From: Flavobacteriaceae bacterium
GTDB lineage: Bacteria; Bacteroidota; Bacteroidia; Flavobacteriales; Flavobacteriaceae
Reading direction: 5' to 3'
DNA length: 8,220 bases
Assembly (NCBI GenBank): GCA_014763515.1
Contig: JACXVH010000059.1
Span: forward strand, 1 to 8,220
The notes under the pieces were generated by a model. That model saw only the letters and a program-made list of their open reading frames with translations, had not been told where the DNA came from and did no database searches. The stretch's first letter is position 1. Every line of letters begins with the position of its first letter. Made by a program: the position numbers and the translations under genes. Shown here in pieces: positions 1 to 4,636 of this stretch.

Positions 1-38
1 ATTTTAGCTTTACTTCTTTCCGATTTTCTTAATTGCAT
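1..38 (-). CDS. Partial CDS: N-terminus of a probable phage-type AAA ATPase / P-loop protein
   Basis: An ATG at 38-36 opens a reading frame that runs off the left edge with the peptide MQLRKSERSKAK. From memory, this basic start (M-x-L-R-K-[SA]-E-R-x-x-A-K) matches the N-terminus of small ATP-binding proteins of phages and mobile elements, in which a Walker A P-loop follows within about ten residues. The P-loop itself is outside the window, so the call rests on only 12 residues and is inferred. The gene has the same orientation as the integrase operon and starts about 20 nt beyond the T-run of the terminator at 58-82. No SD sequence is visible, which is usual for this phylum. A chance short frame cannot be excluded. 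Confidence 0.5.
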   Translation of the reverse strand, partial: MQLRKSERSKAK

Positions 39-57
39 AATTAAAATTTTGGTTAAT

Positions 58-82
58 AAAAAAGCCGACTATTAAGTCGGCT
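58..82 (-). terminator. Rho-independent terminator overlapping the stop of the KilAC gene
   Basis: A perfect 7-bp GC-rich stem (agccgac at 63-69, gtcggct at 76-82) can gain one further T:A pair inside. It is followed on the - strand by a run of six T (63-58). The upstream arm contains part of the TAG stop (83-81) of the KilAC gene. It should end or attenuate transcription coming from the integrase/KilAC genes. The tract on the + strand side is poorer, so the - direction is preferred. Confidence 0.85.
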
Positions 83-413
83 AAAATTTGTTTTCTTCAT
101 TTTCAATTATTCTTTTTATTAAATCAAGTCCCTTTGGTGTTACAAGAACTTGGTTTGTACATCCATGAATGTCTTGAAAACGTCTCCTAGTTTGTTGATT
201 TTCAAAAAAACCATTATCAACAAACTCTTGATAAGCATGATTATTTTCGTCTAAAAACCCTTCATATCTCAATAATTTATACAGTCTATTTCTCCCATAT
301 TTCTTATTGGCAATTTTCTTGGCTACAATCTTTAAAGTAAATAGCACACTATTAGTTTCAAAACCTGAATCCGATTCATAACCATATCCCTTTAACTCAA
401 TATTGTTGTCCAT
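81..413 (-). CDS. Small KilAC-domain protein (phage antirepressor C-terminal domain)
   Basis: This is a 110-aa protein. Residues about 27-103 look like the KilAC (ANT, PF03374) domain that forms the C-terminal DNA-binding part of many phage antirepressors. The visible hallmarks are GRNRLYKLLR (40-49), then an E-G-F-L-x-E-x-N turn, YQEFVDNGFF (61-70) and the terminal LVTPKGLDLI (90-99). Family antirepressors normally carry an extra N-terminal Bro-N, Rha or AntA-type domain. Here there are only about 25 residues before KilAC, so it is a stand-alone domain protein. The gene starts 3 nt after the integrase stop (419-417), implying co-transcription, and ends inside a terminator stem. The likely role is control of lysogeny or element genes; that is inference from the family. 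The ATG at 413 is the only start that fits the tight spacing. Confidence 0.75.
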   Translation of the reverse strand: MDNNIELKGYGYESDSGFETNSVLFTLKIVAKKIANKKYGRNRLYKLLRYEGFLDENNHAYQEFVDNGFFENQQTRRRFQDIHGCTNQVLVTPKGLDLIKRIIENEENKF

Positions 414-416
414 AAG

Positions 417-1628
417 TTAAAATTTTAATAGTTTCTCGTTTGCTTCATCGATTACTTCGTTTTCAAACTCTTTAAGATAGTTTTTAGTTACTTCTAGAGA
501 GGAATGTCCCATACTTACGGAGATTAAATCTGTAGATACACCTAACTGTTTCAAATTTGTGGCAAATGAGTGACGAATTACGTAACTCGTAACATTCTTA
601 TCAACTCCAGCCAAGCTAGCTAATTCTTTAAGGTCTTTATTGAACTTTCTTAACGCTTTATGTTTTCTGTTTTCTATTTGTTTAGGAGTTAATTTATTTT
701 TCAATAAAATTGGGAAAACATAATCCGTTCCATTGTCATTATTAGCATAATAGTCTAATACCTCTTGAACTGGTGGAAGTATCTTTATTACAAATCTACC
801 TTTAGTCTTAGAACGAATATAAGTAATCGTATCTCCTTGAATATTCTCTTTTTTCATTTTCATCAAATCAATAAAGTTGAGCCCGCGTGTGAAATATGAA
901 AATTTAAAAAAATTCTTAGCCTCAATTAAATCTGGTCGTTCTGAAACATCAACATCTAAAATTTTTTTTACTTCTTCTCTTGATAATGCACGTTTAATTC
1001 CTTTCCCTTTAAGTTTACTAATCTTATACTTATCAAATGGATAAAATTCTTTTTTTACAACTCCATTTCTAATAGCTGCATTATAAATAGCTCGAATTGT
1101 TCTCATCCTAAAAGCAATTCCAGAATCCTGATTATTTCTACTTCTAAGATAAGCTTCATAGTTCTCCAGTAGAGAAACATTGAGTTTTCTAAATGTTAAT
1201 TCTTTATCCTTGCAAAAAGTAAAAAATGAGTTGAACGTATCTTTATAGCTTCTTGCGTTTCCAGTTCTTCCAGAAGTTTCCATAAGAACAATTCTACTTT
1301 TGAAAAAATCATAAACATTAATCTTAATTTGGTTTTTATCTCCAATAAATCTGTCTGAAAAATCTTCTAAAGAAAAGTCAATATCATCAGAAACAAAATC
1401 GTCTATAATTTTCAAAGCTTTATTCTTGAAGTTTGAAAGAATTAAGTTCCTTTTTAAATGATTAGAATGGGTTTTCTTTAATTTTTCTCCATCCCAATCA
1501 TTTTCCAAACAATTTATTCCAGTTGAAAACATCTTCACTCTTCTATCTTTAATGACCCTAAGCATTATTGGATATGTACCGTCATTTCTTATTTTGTTTT
1601 TCAATATTAATTTTATACTTACTGACAT
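417..1628 (-). CDS. int: Tyrosine recombinase / phage-type integrase (Bacteroidetes SAM-like family)
   Basis: This 403-aa site-specific recombinase would integrate and excise the element. The order is an arm-binding N-terminus (residues 1-about 90, beta-rich, with the LENDWDGEK segment typical of the Arm_DNA-bind_5 type), a SAM-like core-binding domain (about 100-200), and the catalytic domain (about 210-395). Catalytic residues visible are Arg248 in YFTRGLN, a beta-hairpin Lys (274 or 276) in RSKTKGRF, Arg352 in SYVIRHSFAT, His375 in MGHSS and nucleophile Tyr384 in TKNYL. The usual first His of H-x-x-R is Tyr349, a substitution I recall as common in Bacteroidetes integrases and probably not inactivating. 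Length is normal and the frame is intact. It sits 57 bp after the DUF3987 frame, a gap filled by five 9-bp repeats, and 3 nt before the KilAC gene. The target is likely the tRNA-Asn at 4349-4422, though the gene lies almost 3 kb from it. Confidence 0.95.
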   Translation of the reverse strand: MSVSIKLILKNKIRNDGTYPIMLRVIKDRRVKMFSTGINCLENDWDGEKLKKTHSNHLKRNLILSNFKNKALKIIDDFVSDDIDFSLEDFSDRFIGDKNQIKINVYDFFKSRIVLMETSGRTGNARSYKDTFNSFFTFCKDKELTFRKLNVSLLENYEAYLRSRNNQDSGIAFRMRTIRAIYNAAIRNGVVKKEFYPFDKYKISKLKGKGIKRALSREEVKKILDVDVSERPDLIEAKNFFKFSYFTRGLNFIDLMKMKKENIQGDTITYIRSKTKGRFVIKILPPVQEVLDYYANNDNGTDYVFPILLKNKLTPKQIENRKHKALRKFNKDLKELASLAGVDKNVTSYVIRHSFATNLKQLGVSTDLISVSMGHSSLEVTKNYLKEFENEVIDEANEKLLKF

Positions 1629-1638
1629 AATAATTTAG

Positions 1639-1683
1639 TTTTGGCAAGTATTGCAACTTTGGCAACTTTGGCAATTCTTGCAA
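1639..1683 (-). repeat. Five tandem 9-bp repeats between the DUF3987 frame and int
   Basis: On the - strand this stretch is five head-to-tail 9-mers, each beginning TTGC: TTGCAAGAA, TTGCCAAAG, TTGCCAAAG, TTGCAATAC, TTGCCAAAA. They almost fill the 57-bp gap between the TAG at 1688-1686 and the int start at 1628. The 9-nt period could fit protein binding sites (integrase arm sites or an int operator) or a triplet-periodic coding remnant. Read in frame past the TAG, it would give Cys at every third residue until a TAA. The sequence alone does not decide between these. Confidence 0.85.
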
Positions 1684-1685
1684 TT

Positions 1686-2036
1686 CTACATTTTTTTATA
1701 TTTTCCTTGAGATACCCTTTCTATAAAATCATACTTAACTAATTTCTTTAAAATATGCCCTAGAGTTCTTTCAGGGATTTTTAACCTCTCCGCTATTTCC
1801 AGAGCATTTGTTCTAGTAAATTCTCCATTTAAATGCCCTAATAATGTGATCTCTCTAGAATTCAACTTGTCTTTATCTGTATTAACATTTCTTGACAATA
1901 GTTTTGAAACTACTAAAGAATAATCAATTGTTTTTCTAACAATGGCTAATGCTGTTTCAAAATCTTCATCATTACATATTAAAACATTAGTTTTTTTAAA
2001 ATCTTCATCTATATTTCTAATTACTGTAAGAATCAT
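1686..2036 (-). CDS. C-terminal part of the frame-split DUF3987 protein (winged-helix end)
   Basis: This 116-aa frame reads as the natural continuation of the preceding DUF3987 frame rather than as an independent gene. It opens with MILTVIRN and ICNDEDFETAL (20-30), which match the conserved end of the DUF3987 core (RIAMILT..R....., then C.DEDF..AL) as I remember it. The residues Arg-Ile-Ala that should precede MILT are encoded directly upstream in the same frame (AGA ATA GCG). Residues about 60-114 form a predicted winged helix (REITLLGHL, then NALEIAERLKIPERTLGHILKKL, shown here only by its ends, then GKYKKM). The ATG at 2036 lies 2 nt after the TAG of the upstream frame. Separate translation by reinitiation is therefore possible, but a -1 frameshift giving one protein of about 474 aa is an equal possibility. 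Confidence 0.8.
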   Translation of the reverse strand: MILTVIRNIDEDFKKTNVLICNDEDFETALAIVRKTIDYSLVVSKLLSRNVNTDKDKLNSREITLLGHLNGEFTRTNALEIAERLKIPERTLGHILKKLVKYDFIERVSQGKYKKM

Positions 2037-2038
2037 CG

Positions 2039-3109
2039 CTATTCTAAAAAAATCACTCCTTGGCGTTTTATTATAGGCAAATTGTCTTCATACTTCTCAA
2101 AAATCATTGAAGTTGTGTAAGAGCTCATAAGTTGGTTAAAATCATTCCATTGACTATCGCTTAATTGAAATTCGATTTTTGTTGAGTTCTCAAGCAATTT
2201 TTTATAAAGTCCCAATAATTGCTTACCAGATTCTTTAAAAAGTTTATTAGCATTAATTTTTTGCCCTTTAGGAGAGACATCTTTCCAAAAAGAAGGTTCA
2301 TTAAAGTAGTAATAAATAAATCTACTAAAAAGTCCATTTTCACGAGACTGTATTAATGGCTGAACTTGATTAGGAGTACCTGCTACAACCAAAGAAAGTT
2401 TAGGCAACTCAACCTCAATAAAAGTATCGTTATTCTGCCTACTGATTGAAATGGGTTCATGATGAAATGTCTTGCGCAAAATATCACTAAAACTTCCCCA
2501 ATCGTTCTTGAACATTTGAGAAAGTGAATCTGCTTCTGATTCAAATATTAACAATCCATTTTTACTGTTTTTTATGTGTTTGTAAATTTTGGCACTACTC
2601 ACATTGCCTGGAATAATTTTAACTTCCAAATCTGGACAAACCGATGGCTTTTTACCTTCTTTTTTTAACTCATCATTCAAGTTATCACATTCTTCGATTT
2701 CAAATTCACTCATCACTTTAACGTAATGATGTATTGGTTCAATCAATAACCTAGCTTTACTAAGCATTCCTTTTCCAGATGCGGGTGGTGCTACAACCAT
2801 TAAATAAAGATTTGCTGCAAGTTCACTACTGTCGTATATACCATACACATTTGGTAAACATGCACTTATTACTCCAATTGAAGAAAGCAATACTATTTCT
2901 CTATCTCTACCTAAATATGGAGTTGTTAAATCTTTTAATAATTGTGGTAAATTTGAAAAAACCTCCTCTTCAAGAAATTTATCATCACTTTCAAATGAAG
3001 TTTCGTCATAATTTTGATGTTCAATCTCATCATTTAAGTCTTCAAAATCCAATTCATTTGAATCTATTTTTTCAAGGTTTAAATCATCGAAGTTTATTTC
3101 GTCTTCCAT
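2039..3109 (-). CDS. N-terminal part of a DUF3987 P-loop protein (replication-type), frame-split
   Basis: This 356-aa frame carries most of a DUF3987 domain, a family of mobile-element P-loop proteins often linked to primase/helicase functions. Residues 1-50 are an acidic linker rich in Asp and Glu. Then come a Walker A-like VVAPPASGKGML (105-116), a Walker B-like GLLIFESEAD (185-194), a sensor-like LSLVVAGTPNQV (238-249) and an arginine-rich SRENGLFSRF (255-264). The frame stops abruptly after RQGVIFLE, in the middle of a conserved segment. The missing rest is in the next frame (1686-2036). ATP binding looks intact, but the truncated product would lack its winged-helix end. It starts 11 nt after the excisionase-type gene stop and is probably co-transcribed with it. 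A role in element replication or excision is inferred from the family and neighbours. Confidence 0.85.
   Translation of the reverse strand: MEDEINFDDLNLEKIDSNELDFEDLNDEIEHQNYDETSFESDDKFLEEEVFSNLPQLLKDLTTPYLGRDREIVLLSSIGVISACLPNVYGIYDSSELAANLYLMVVAPPASGKGMLSKARLLIEPIHHYVKVMSEFEIEECDNLNDELKKEGKKPSVCPDLEVKIIPGNVSSAKIYKHIKNSKNGLLIFESEADSLSQMFKNDWGSFSDILRKTFHHEPISISRQNNDTFIEVELPKLSLVVAGTPNQVQPLIQSRENGLFSRFIYYYFNEPSFWKDVSPKGQKINANKLFKESGKQLLGLYKKLLENSTKIEFQLSDSQWNDFNQLMSSYTTSMIFEKYEDNLPIIKRQGVIFLE
2045..2051 (-). other. Slippery heptamer T TTT TTA at the DUF3987 frame junction (possible -1 frameshift site)
   Basis: In the zero frame the codons are GTG ATT TTT TTA GAA TAG. The last T of ATT with the next two codons forms T TTT TTA, a classical X XXY YYZ -1 slippery heptamer (the retroviral gag-pol type). 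A -1 slip here gives ...VIF-L/F-RIAMILT..., restoring the DUF3987 family sequence. An AAGGAG lies 4 nt upstream (2056-2061), nearer than the roughly 10 nt known for dnaX. Only a weak 5-bp AGAAT/ATTCT hairpin is seen downstream. A T8-to-T7 deletion, or a homopolymer sequencing error, would give the same picture. Confidence 0.6.
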
Positions 3110-3120
3110 AATTTTAATTT

Positions 3121-3297
3121 TTAATCGTTAGACACAAAGCCCTTTTCAATGTATTCTAATAATTGCTCTCTCTTGAAGTAAATTTTCCCTTTGGGCTTAT
3201 AAAAAGGAATCTTTTTACTTGACGTGAGTTTATAGAGCGTCGATTTGCTAACATTGAGTAATTCTAGGGCTTCTTTAAATGTCAAAAATTCTTTCAT
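3121..3297 (-). CDS. Excisionase-type helix-turn-helix DNA-binding protein (HTH_17 / MerR-like)
   Basis: This is a 58-aa protein starting MKEFLTFKEALELLNVSKS. The pattern F-L-T-x-K-E-A-x-x-x-L-x-V-S-K-x-T-L-Y-K-L (4-24) is the helix-turn-helix of the excisionase/HTH_17 family. It is followed by a basic beta-wing (KIPFYKPKGKIYFKREQL, 29-46) and a short helix LLEYIEKG. Length is typical for these proteins. In such elements they act as recombination directionality factors or as transcriptional regulators of the int/replication genes. The gene sits 11 bp before the DUF3987 frame, on the same strand, and about 55 bp after a set of four iterons that may be its binding sites. The ATG at 3297 sets the start; no upstream SD is visible. 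Confidence 0.88.
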   Translation of the reverse strand: MKEFLTFKEALELLNVSKSTLYKLTSSKKIPFYKPKGKIYFKREQLLEYIEKGFVSND

Positions 3298-3351
3298 ATC
3301 ATTTACTAATTTTCAGCAAAGAAAAATAGAATAACATGAAAATTTCTGGAA

Positions 3352-3398
3352 GTGTAAGGTGGGTGTAAGGTTAAGTGTAAGGTAAAGTGTAAGGTTAA
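3352..3398 (-). repeat. Four iterons (TTAACCTTACAC type) upstream of the excisionase-type gene
   Basis: Read on the - strand from 3398 down, the units are TTAACCTTACAC, TTTACCTTACAC, TTAACCTTACAC and CCACCTTACAC, with spacing of 12, 12 and 11 bp. The core ACCTTACAC is invariant in all four. One helical turn per unit means all cores face the same side of the DNA, as in replication-initiator iterons or operator arrays. The first unit contains the TAA stop of the 283-aa gene (3397-3395), and the array ends 54 bp before the xis-like ATG. A weak -7-like TTTCTTTG (3324-3317) lies between the array and that gene. Candidate functions are an origin, an Xis/regulator operator or recombinase accessory sites. 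Confidence 0.88.
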
Positions 3399-4246
3399 AT
3401 TGCGCTGAAGGCTTCTATAATTTCTTTATATCTTTTTGTGTCAATTTTTGATTTAAGTCTAGTATTATAAGTGTCAAATAACCCCTGGTTGATTTGAGTG
3501 CTCTTTTTTGTATAAAATAATCCTGATTTAGATATGCTAGAAGGTCTAAAATTATTAAAATGCTTTGAAATTGTATTTAAAAACAAAAACGAATATAATG
3601 TAGTTTCTGAAAAATAAATTTTTTCATCTAATTCGGAAGGGTTTTCACAAATTAGAACATTTAAAAAAGTCTCTTCTGAAACTATATCCAACTTAATAAT
3701 ATTTAATTTAACTGCTATTTGATAAATTTTCTTAATTTTTAGGGCGCTAATATTTGGTTCAAAAAAACCTTCGCTAATTTTAAAATTATTACGTTTTGCC
3801 TTTTGATGTTTTGAATTGTTAGCTGAAATTACATTTATTATTTCATCAATTATTTTAAGCACAAGTTTTTTGAATTTATATGTACTTAAATTTTTTCTTT
3901 TTAAAGAAAATAATTTATTTAAATTACTTTGAACATAATAATCTGTGGAATTTCCACTATTTTTTATTTCTAAAATTTTGCTGTTTATAAGGTCAATCGA
4001 ATTTTTTTTCTCATTTTCAAGAATAGAAATTAATGTGTCTTTGTAAAAAACTGTTTTTGATGAATCTTCGTCATTTTCATATATGCTTGGAGTATAAGTA
4101 ATATATCCACCTTCTTTATATTCATCAAAAGATTGTTGAGATGGATTTATTATATCCTTATAAAAATTTTCTTCATGTAGTTTTAGATTTTCTTCAGTCA
4201 GAAAATCTTCGAAAAATAGAATTGGAGAATTTAGAGTAGATTTCAT
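3395..4246 (-). CDS. Hypothetical protein of the mobile element, 283 aa, function unknown
   Basis: I do not recognise this protein. It has no signal peptide or membrane segment. It is predicted mostly helical, with a charged N-terminal half (acidic stretch YENDEDSS at 56-63, Lys/Asn-rich helices at about 70-150). The C-terminal half has the pattern F-L-N-V-L...I-Y-F...L-Y-S-F-L-F-L (194-223), then SISKSGLFYTKKSTQINQG (237-255) and RLKSKID. This loosely recalls C-terminal segments of helical hypothetical or RteC-like proteins of Bacteroidetes mobile elements, but that is a weak impression. It is the first element gene next to the tRNA-Asn attachment region, a common place for cargo or regulatory genes. 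It looks more A+T-rich than the neighbouring host genes, and its stop lies inside the first iteron. The frame is intact, and the ATG at 4246 is the outermost in-frame start. Confidence 0.7.
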   Translation of the reverse strand: MKSTLNSPILFFEDFLTEENLKLHEENFYKDIINPSQQSFDEYKEGGYITYTPSIYENDEDSSKTVFYKDTLISILENEKKNSIDLINSKILEIKNSGNSTDYYVQSNLNKLFSLKRKNLSTYKFKKLVLKIIDEIINVISANNSKHQKAKRNNFKISEGFFEPNISALKIKKIYQIAVKLNIIKLDIVSEETFLNVLICENPSELDEKIYFSETTLYSFLFLNTISKHFNNFRPSSISKSGLFYTKKSTQINQGLFDTYNTRLKSKIDTKRYKEIIEAFSAI

Positions 4247-4312
4247 CTTATTTCAAAAGAAAATAAAATTAGAAAAAAAATCTGTTTGACCCTAATTGAA
4301 CCCACTAAAAAC

Positions 4313-4340
4313 AAAAAAAGCCTAACTTTCGCTAGGCTTT
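4313..4340 (-). terminator. Terminator of tRNA-Asn copy A
   Basis: An 8-bp stem (aaagccta 4317-4324, taggcttt 4333-4340) extends on the RNA strand by a G:U and a C:G pair to a GAAA tetraloop. Seven A on the + strand (4313-4319) give a T-tract on the - strand. It also insulates the host tRNA from the element gene at 3395-4246. It is near-identical to the terminator of copy B. Confidence 0.9.
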
Positions 4341-4348
4341 CTACTTTG

Positions 4349-4422
4349 CTCCCCCTCTTGGGCTCGAACCAAGGACCCTTTGATTAACAGTCAAATGCTC
4401 TAACCAACTGAGCTAAGGAGGA
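4349..4422 (-). tRNA. tRNA-Asn(GTT), copy A, adjoining the mobile element
   Basis: This is a 74-nt cloverleaf without encoded CCA. The acceptor TCCTCCT pairs with AGGGGGA (one T:G), followed by discriminator G. The D-stem is GCTC/GAGC, and the anticodon stem TTTGA/TCAAA has loop CTGTTAA (anticodon GTT, Asn). The T-arm is CTTGG-TTCGAGC-CCAAG. It differs from copy B only at the second base pair of the anticodon stem (T:A here, C:G there), so folding is kept. The 30 bp before it, after the terminator of copy B, contain no clear TAnnTTTG promoter. Expression may therefore depend on read-through. Its 3' end faces the mobile element and is the probable attachment site. Confidence 0.95.
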
Positions 4423-4454
4423 TTAACCTGTATTTTCGCAATAAGTTTTAAAAC

Positions 4455-4481
4455 AAAAAAGCCTAACTTTCGCTAGGCTTT
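4455..4481 (-). terminator. Terminator of tRNA-Asn copy B
   Basis: This has the same stem as the copy A terminator (aaagccta 4458-4465, taggcttt 4474-4481) with a GAAA-capped loop on the RNA strand and a tract of six T (4460-4455). It lies between the two tRNA genes, so they are not a simple co-transcript unless it is leaky. Confidence 0.88.
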
Positions 4482-4489
4482 CTACTTTG

Positions 4490-4563
4490 CTCCCCCTCTT
4501 GGGCTCGAACCAAGGACCCTCTGATTAACAGTCAGATGCTCTAACCAACTGAGCTAAGGAGGA
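4490..4563 (-). tRNA. tRNA-Asn(GTT), copy B
   Basis: This 74-nt cloverleaf is identical to copy A except for the anticodon stem TCTGA/TCAGA, a compensated C:G instead of T:A at the second pair. The anticodon GTT is in loop CTGTTAA, and CCA is not encoded. It has its own strong Bacteroidetes-type promoter about 26 bp upstream and its own terminator. It lies 73 bp downstream of the rseP stop, on the same strand. Confidence 0.96.
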
Positions 4564-4588
4564 AGGTGTGTAACCTTTTTTGCGAGTG

Positions 4589-4619
4589 CAAATATAACTT
4601 GATTTTTTATTTACACAAA
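4589..4619 (-). promoter_or_regulatory. Bacteroidetes-type promoter of tRNA-Asn copy B
   Basis: On the - strand, TTTG (4619-4616), 19 nt, then TATATTTG (4596-4589) match the TTTG/TAnnTTTG consensus exactly. Initiation a few bases downstream would give a leader of roughly 20 nt before the tRNA. The 73-bp gap between rseP and the tRNA is otherwise A/T-rich, with no clear rseP terminator. Confidence 0.75.
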
Positions 4620-4636
4620 CTATTTTTCAAAAAATA

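Larger units (their letters stand above)
1..4312. mobile_element. Right part of an integrated prophage, satellite or IME at tRNA-Asn
   Basis: A tyrosine integrase, an excisionase-type HTH, a DUF3987 replication-type protein, a KilAC protein and a phage-like ATPase start lie together on the - strand, directly against the 3' side of a tRNA-Asn gene. That is the classical integration target. The right boundary is inferred to lie somewhere between the terminator A-run (about 4313) and the 3' half of the tRNA (about 4385). The left boundary and the second att copy are outside the window. No conjugation or mobilisation gene is visible here, and the phage-type genes favour a prophage or satellite. 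Confidence 0.75.
4308..4563 (-). repeat. Tandem duplication of a tRNA-Asn plus terminator unit (about 115 bp, 141-bp period)
   Basis: 4308-4422 and 4450-4563 are direct repeats covering the terminator, the 8-nt spacer and the whole tRNA. They differ by one A in the terminator A-run and by the two bases of one compensated stem pair. Similarity ends sharply at the tRNA 5' end: the upstream flanks are unrelated. The unit may be an ordinary tRNA duplication or a trace of integration at this site. Confidence 0.85.

Noticed and set aside
417..1628. Integrase inactive because the box II His is Tyr349
   Set aside because: All other catalytic residues are present, and Tyr at this position is, to my knowledge, frequent in Bacteroidetes integrases.
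1639..1683. CRISPR-like array
   Set aside because: The units are 9 bp head-to-tail without spacers, and there are no cas genes in the window.
2161..2343. 60-codon open frame on the - strand inside the DUF3987 gene
   Set aside because: It overlaps the DUF3987 frame in another phase, shows no motif and has no promoter or start context.
2779..3111. Open frame of 110 codons on the + strand
   Set aside because: It lies wholly antisense to the DUF3987 N-terminal frame, whose motifs are recognisable. The + strand product is Leu/His-rich with no domain character, so it is a shadow.
1..4312. Integrative conjugative element
   Set aside because: No relaxase, coupling protein, Tra or RteC-type gene is recognisable in the visible part, and the KilAC and AAA-like genes fit a phage or satellite better. 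The unseen left part could change this.
4563..4580. aaggt/acctt inverted repeat followed by T-run on the + strand, just upstream of tRNA-Asn copy B
   Set aside because: The stem is only 5 bp, faces away from any gene that would need it, and lies in the leader region of the tRNA. Probably chance.
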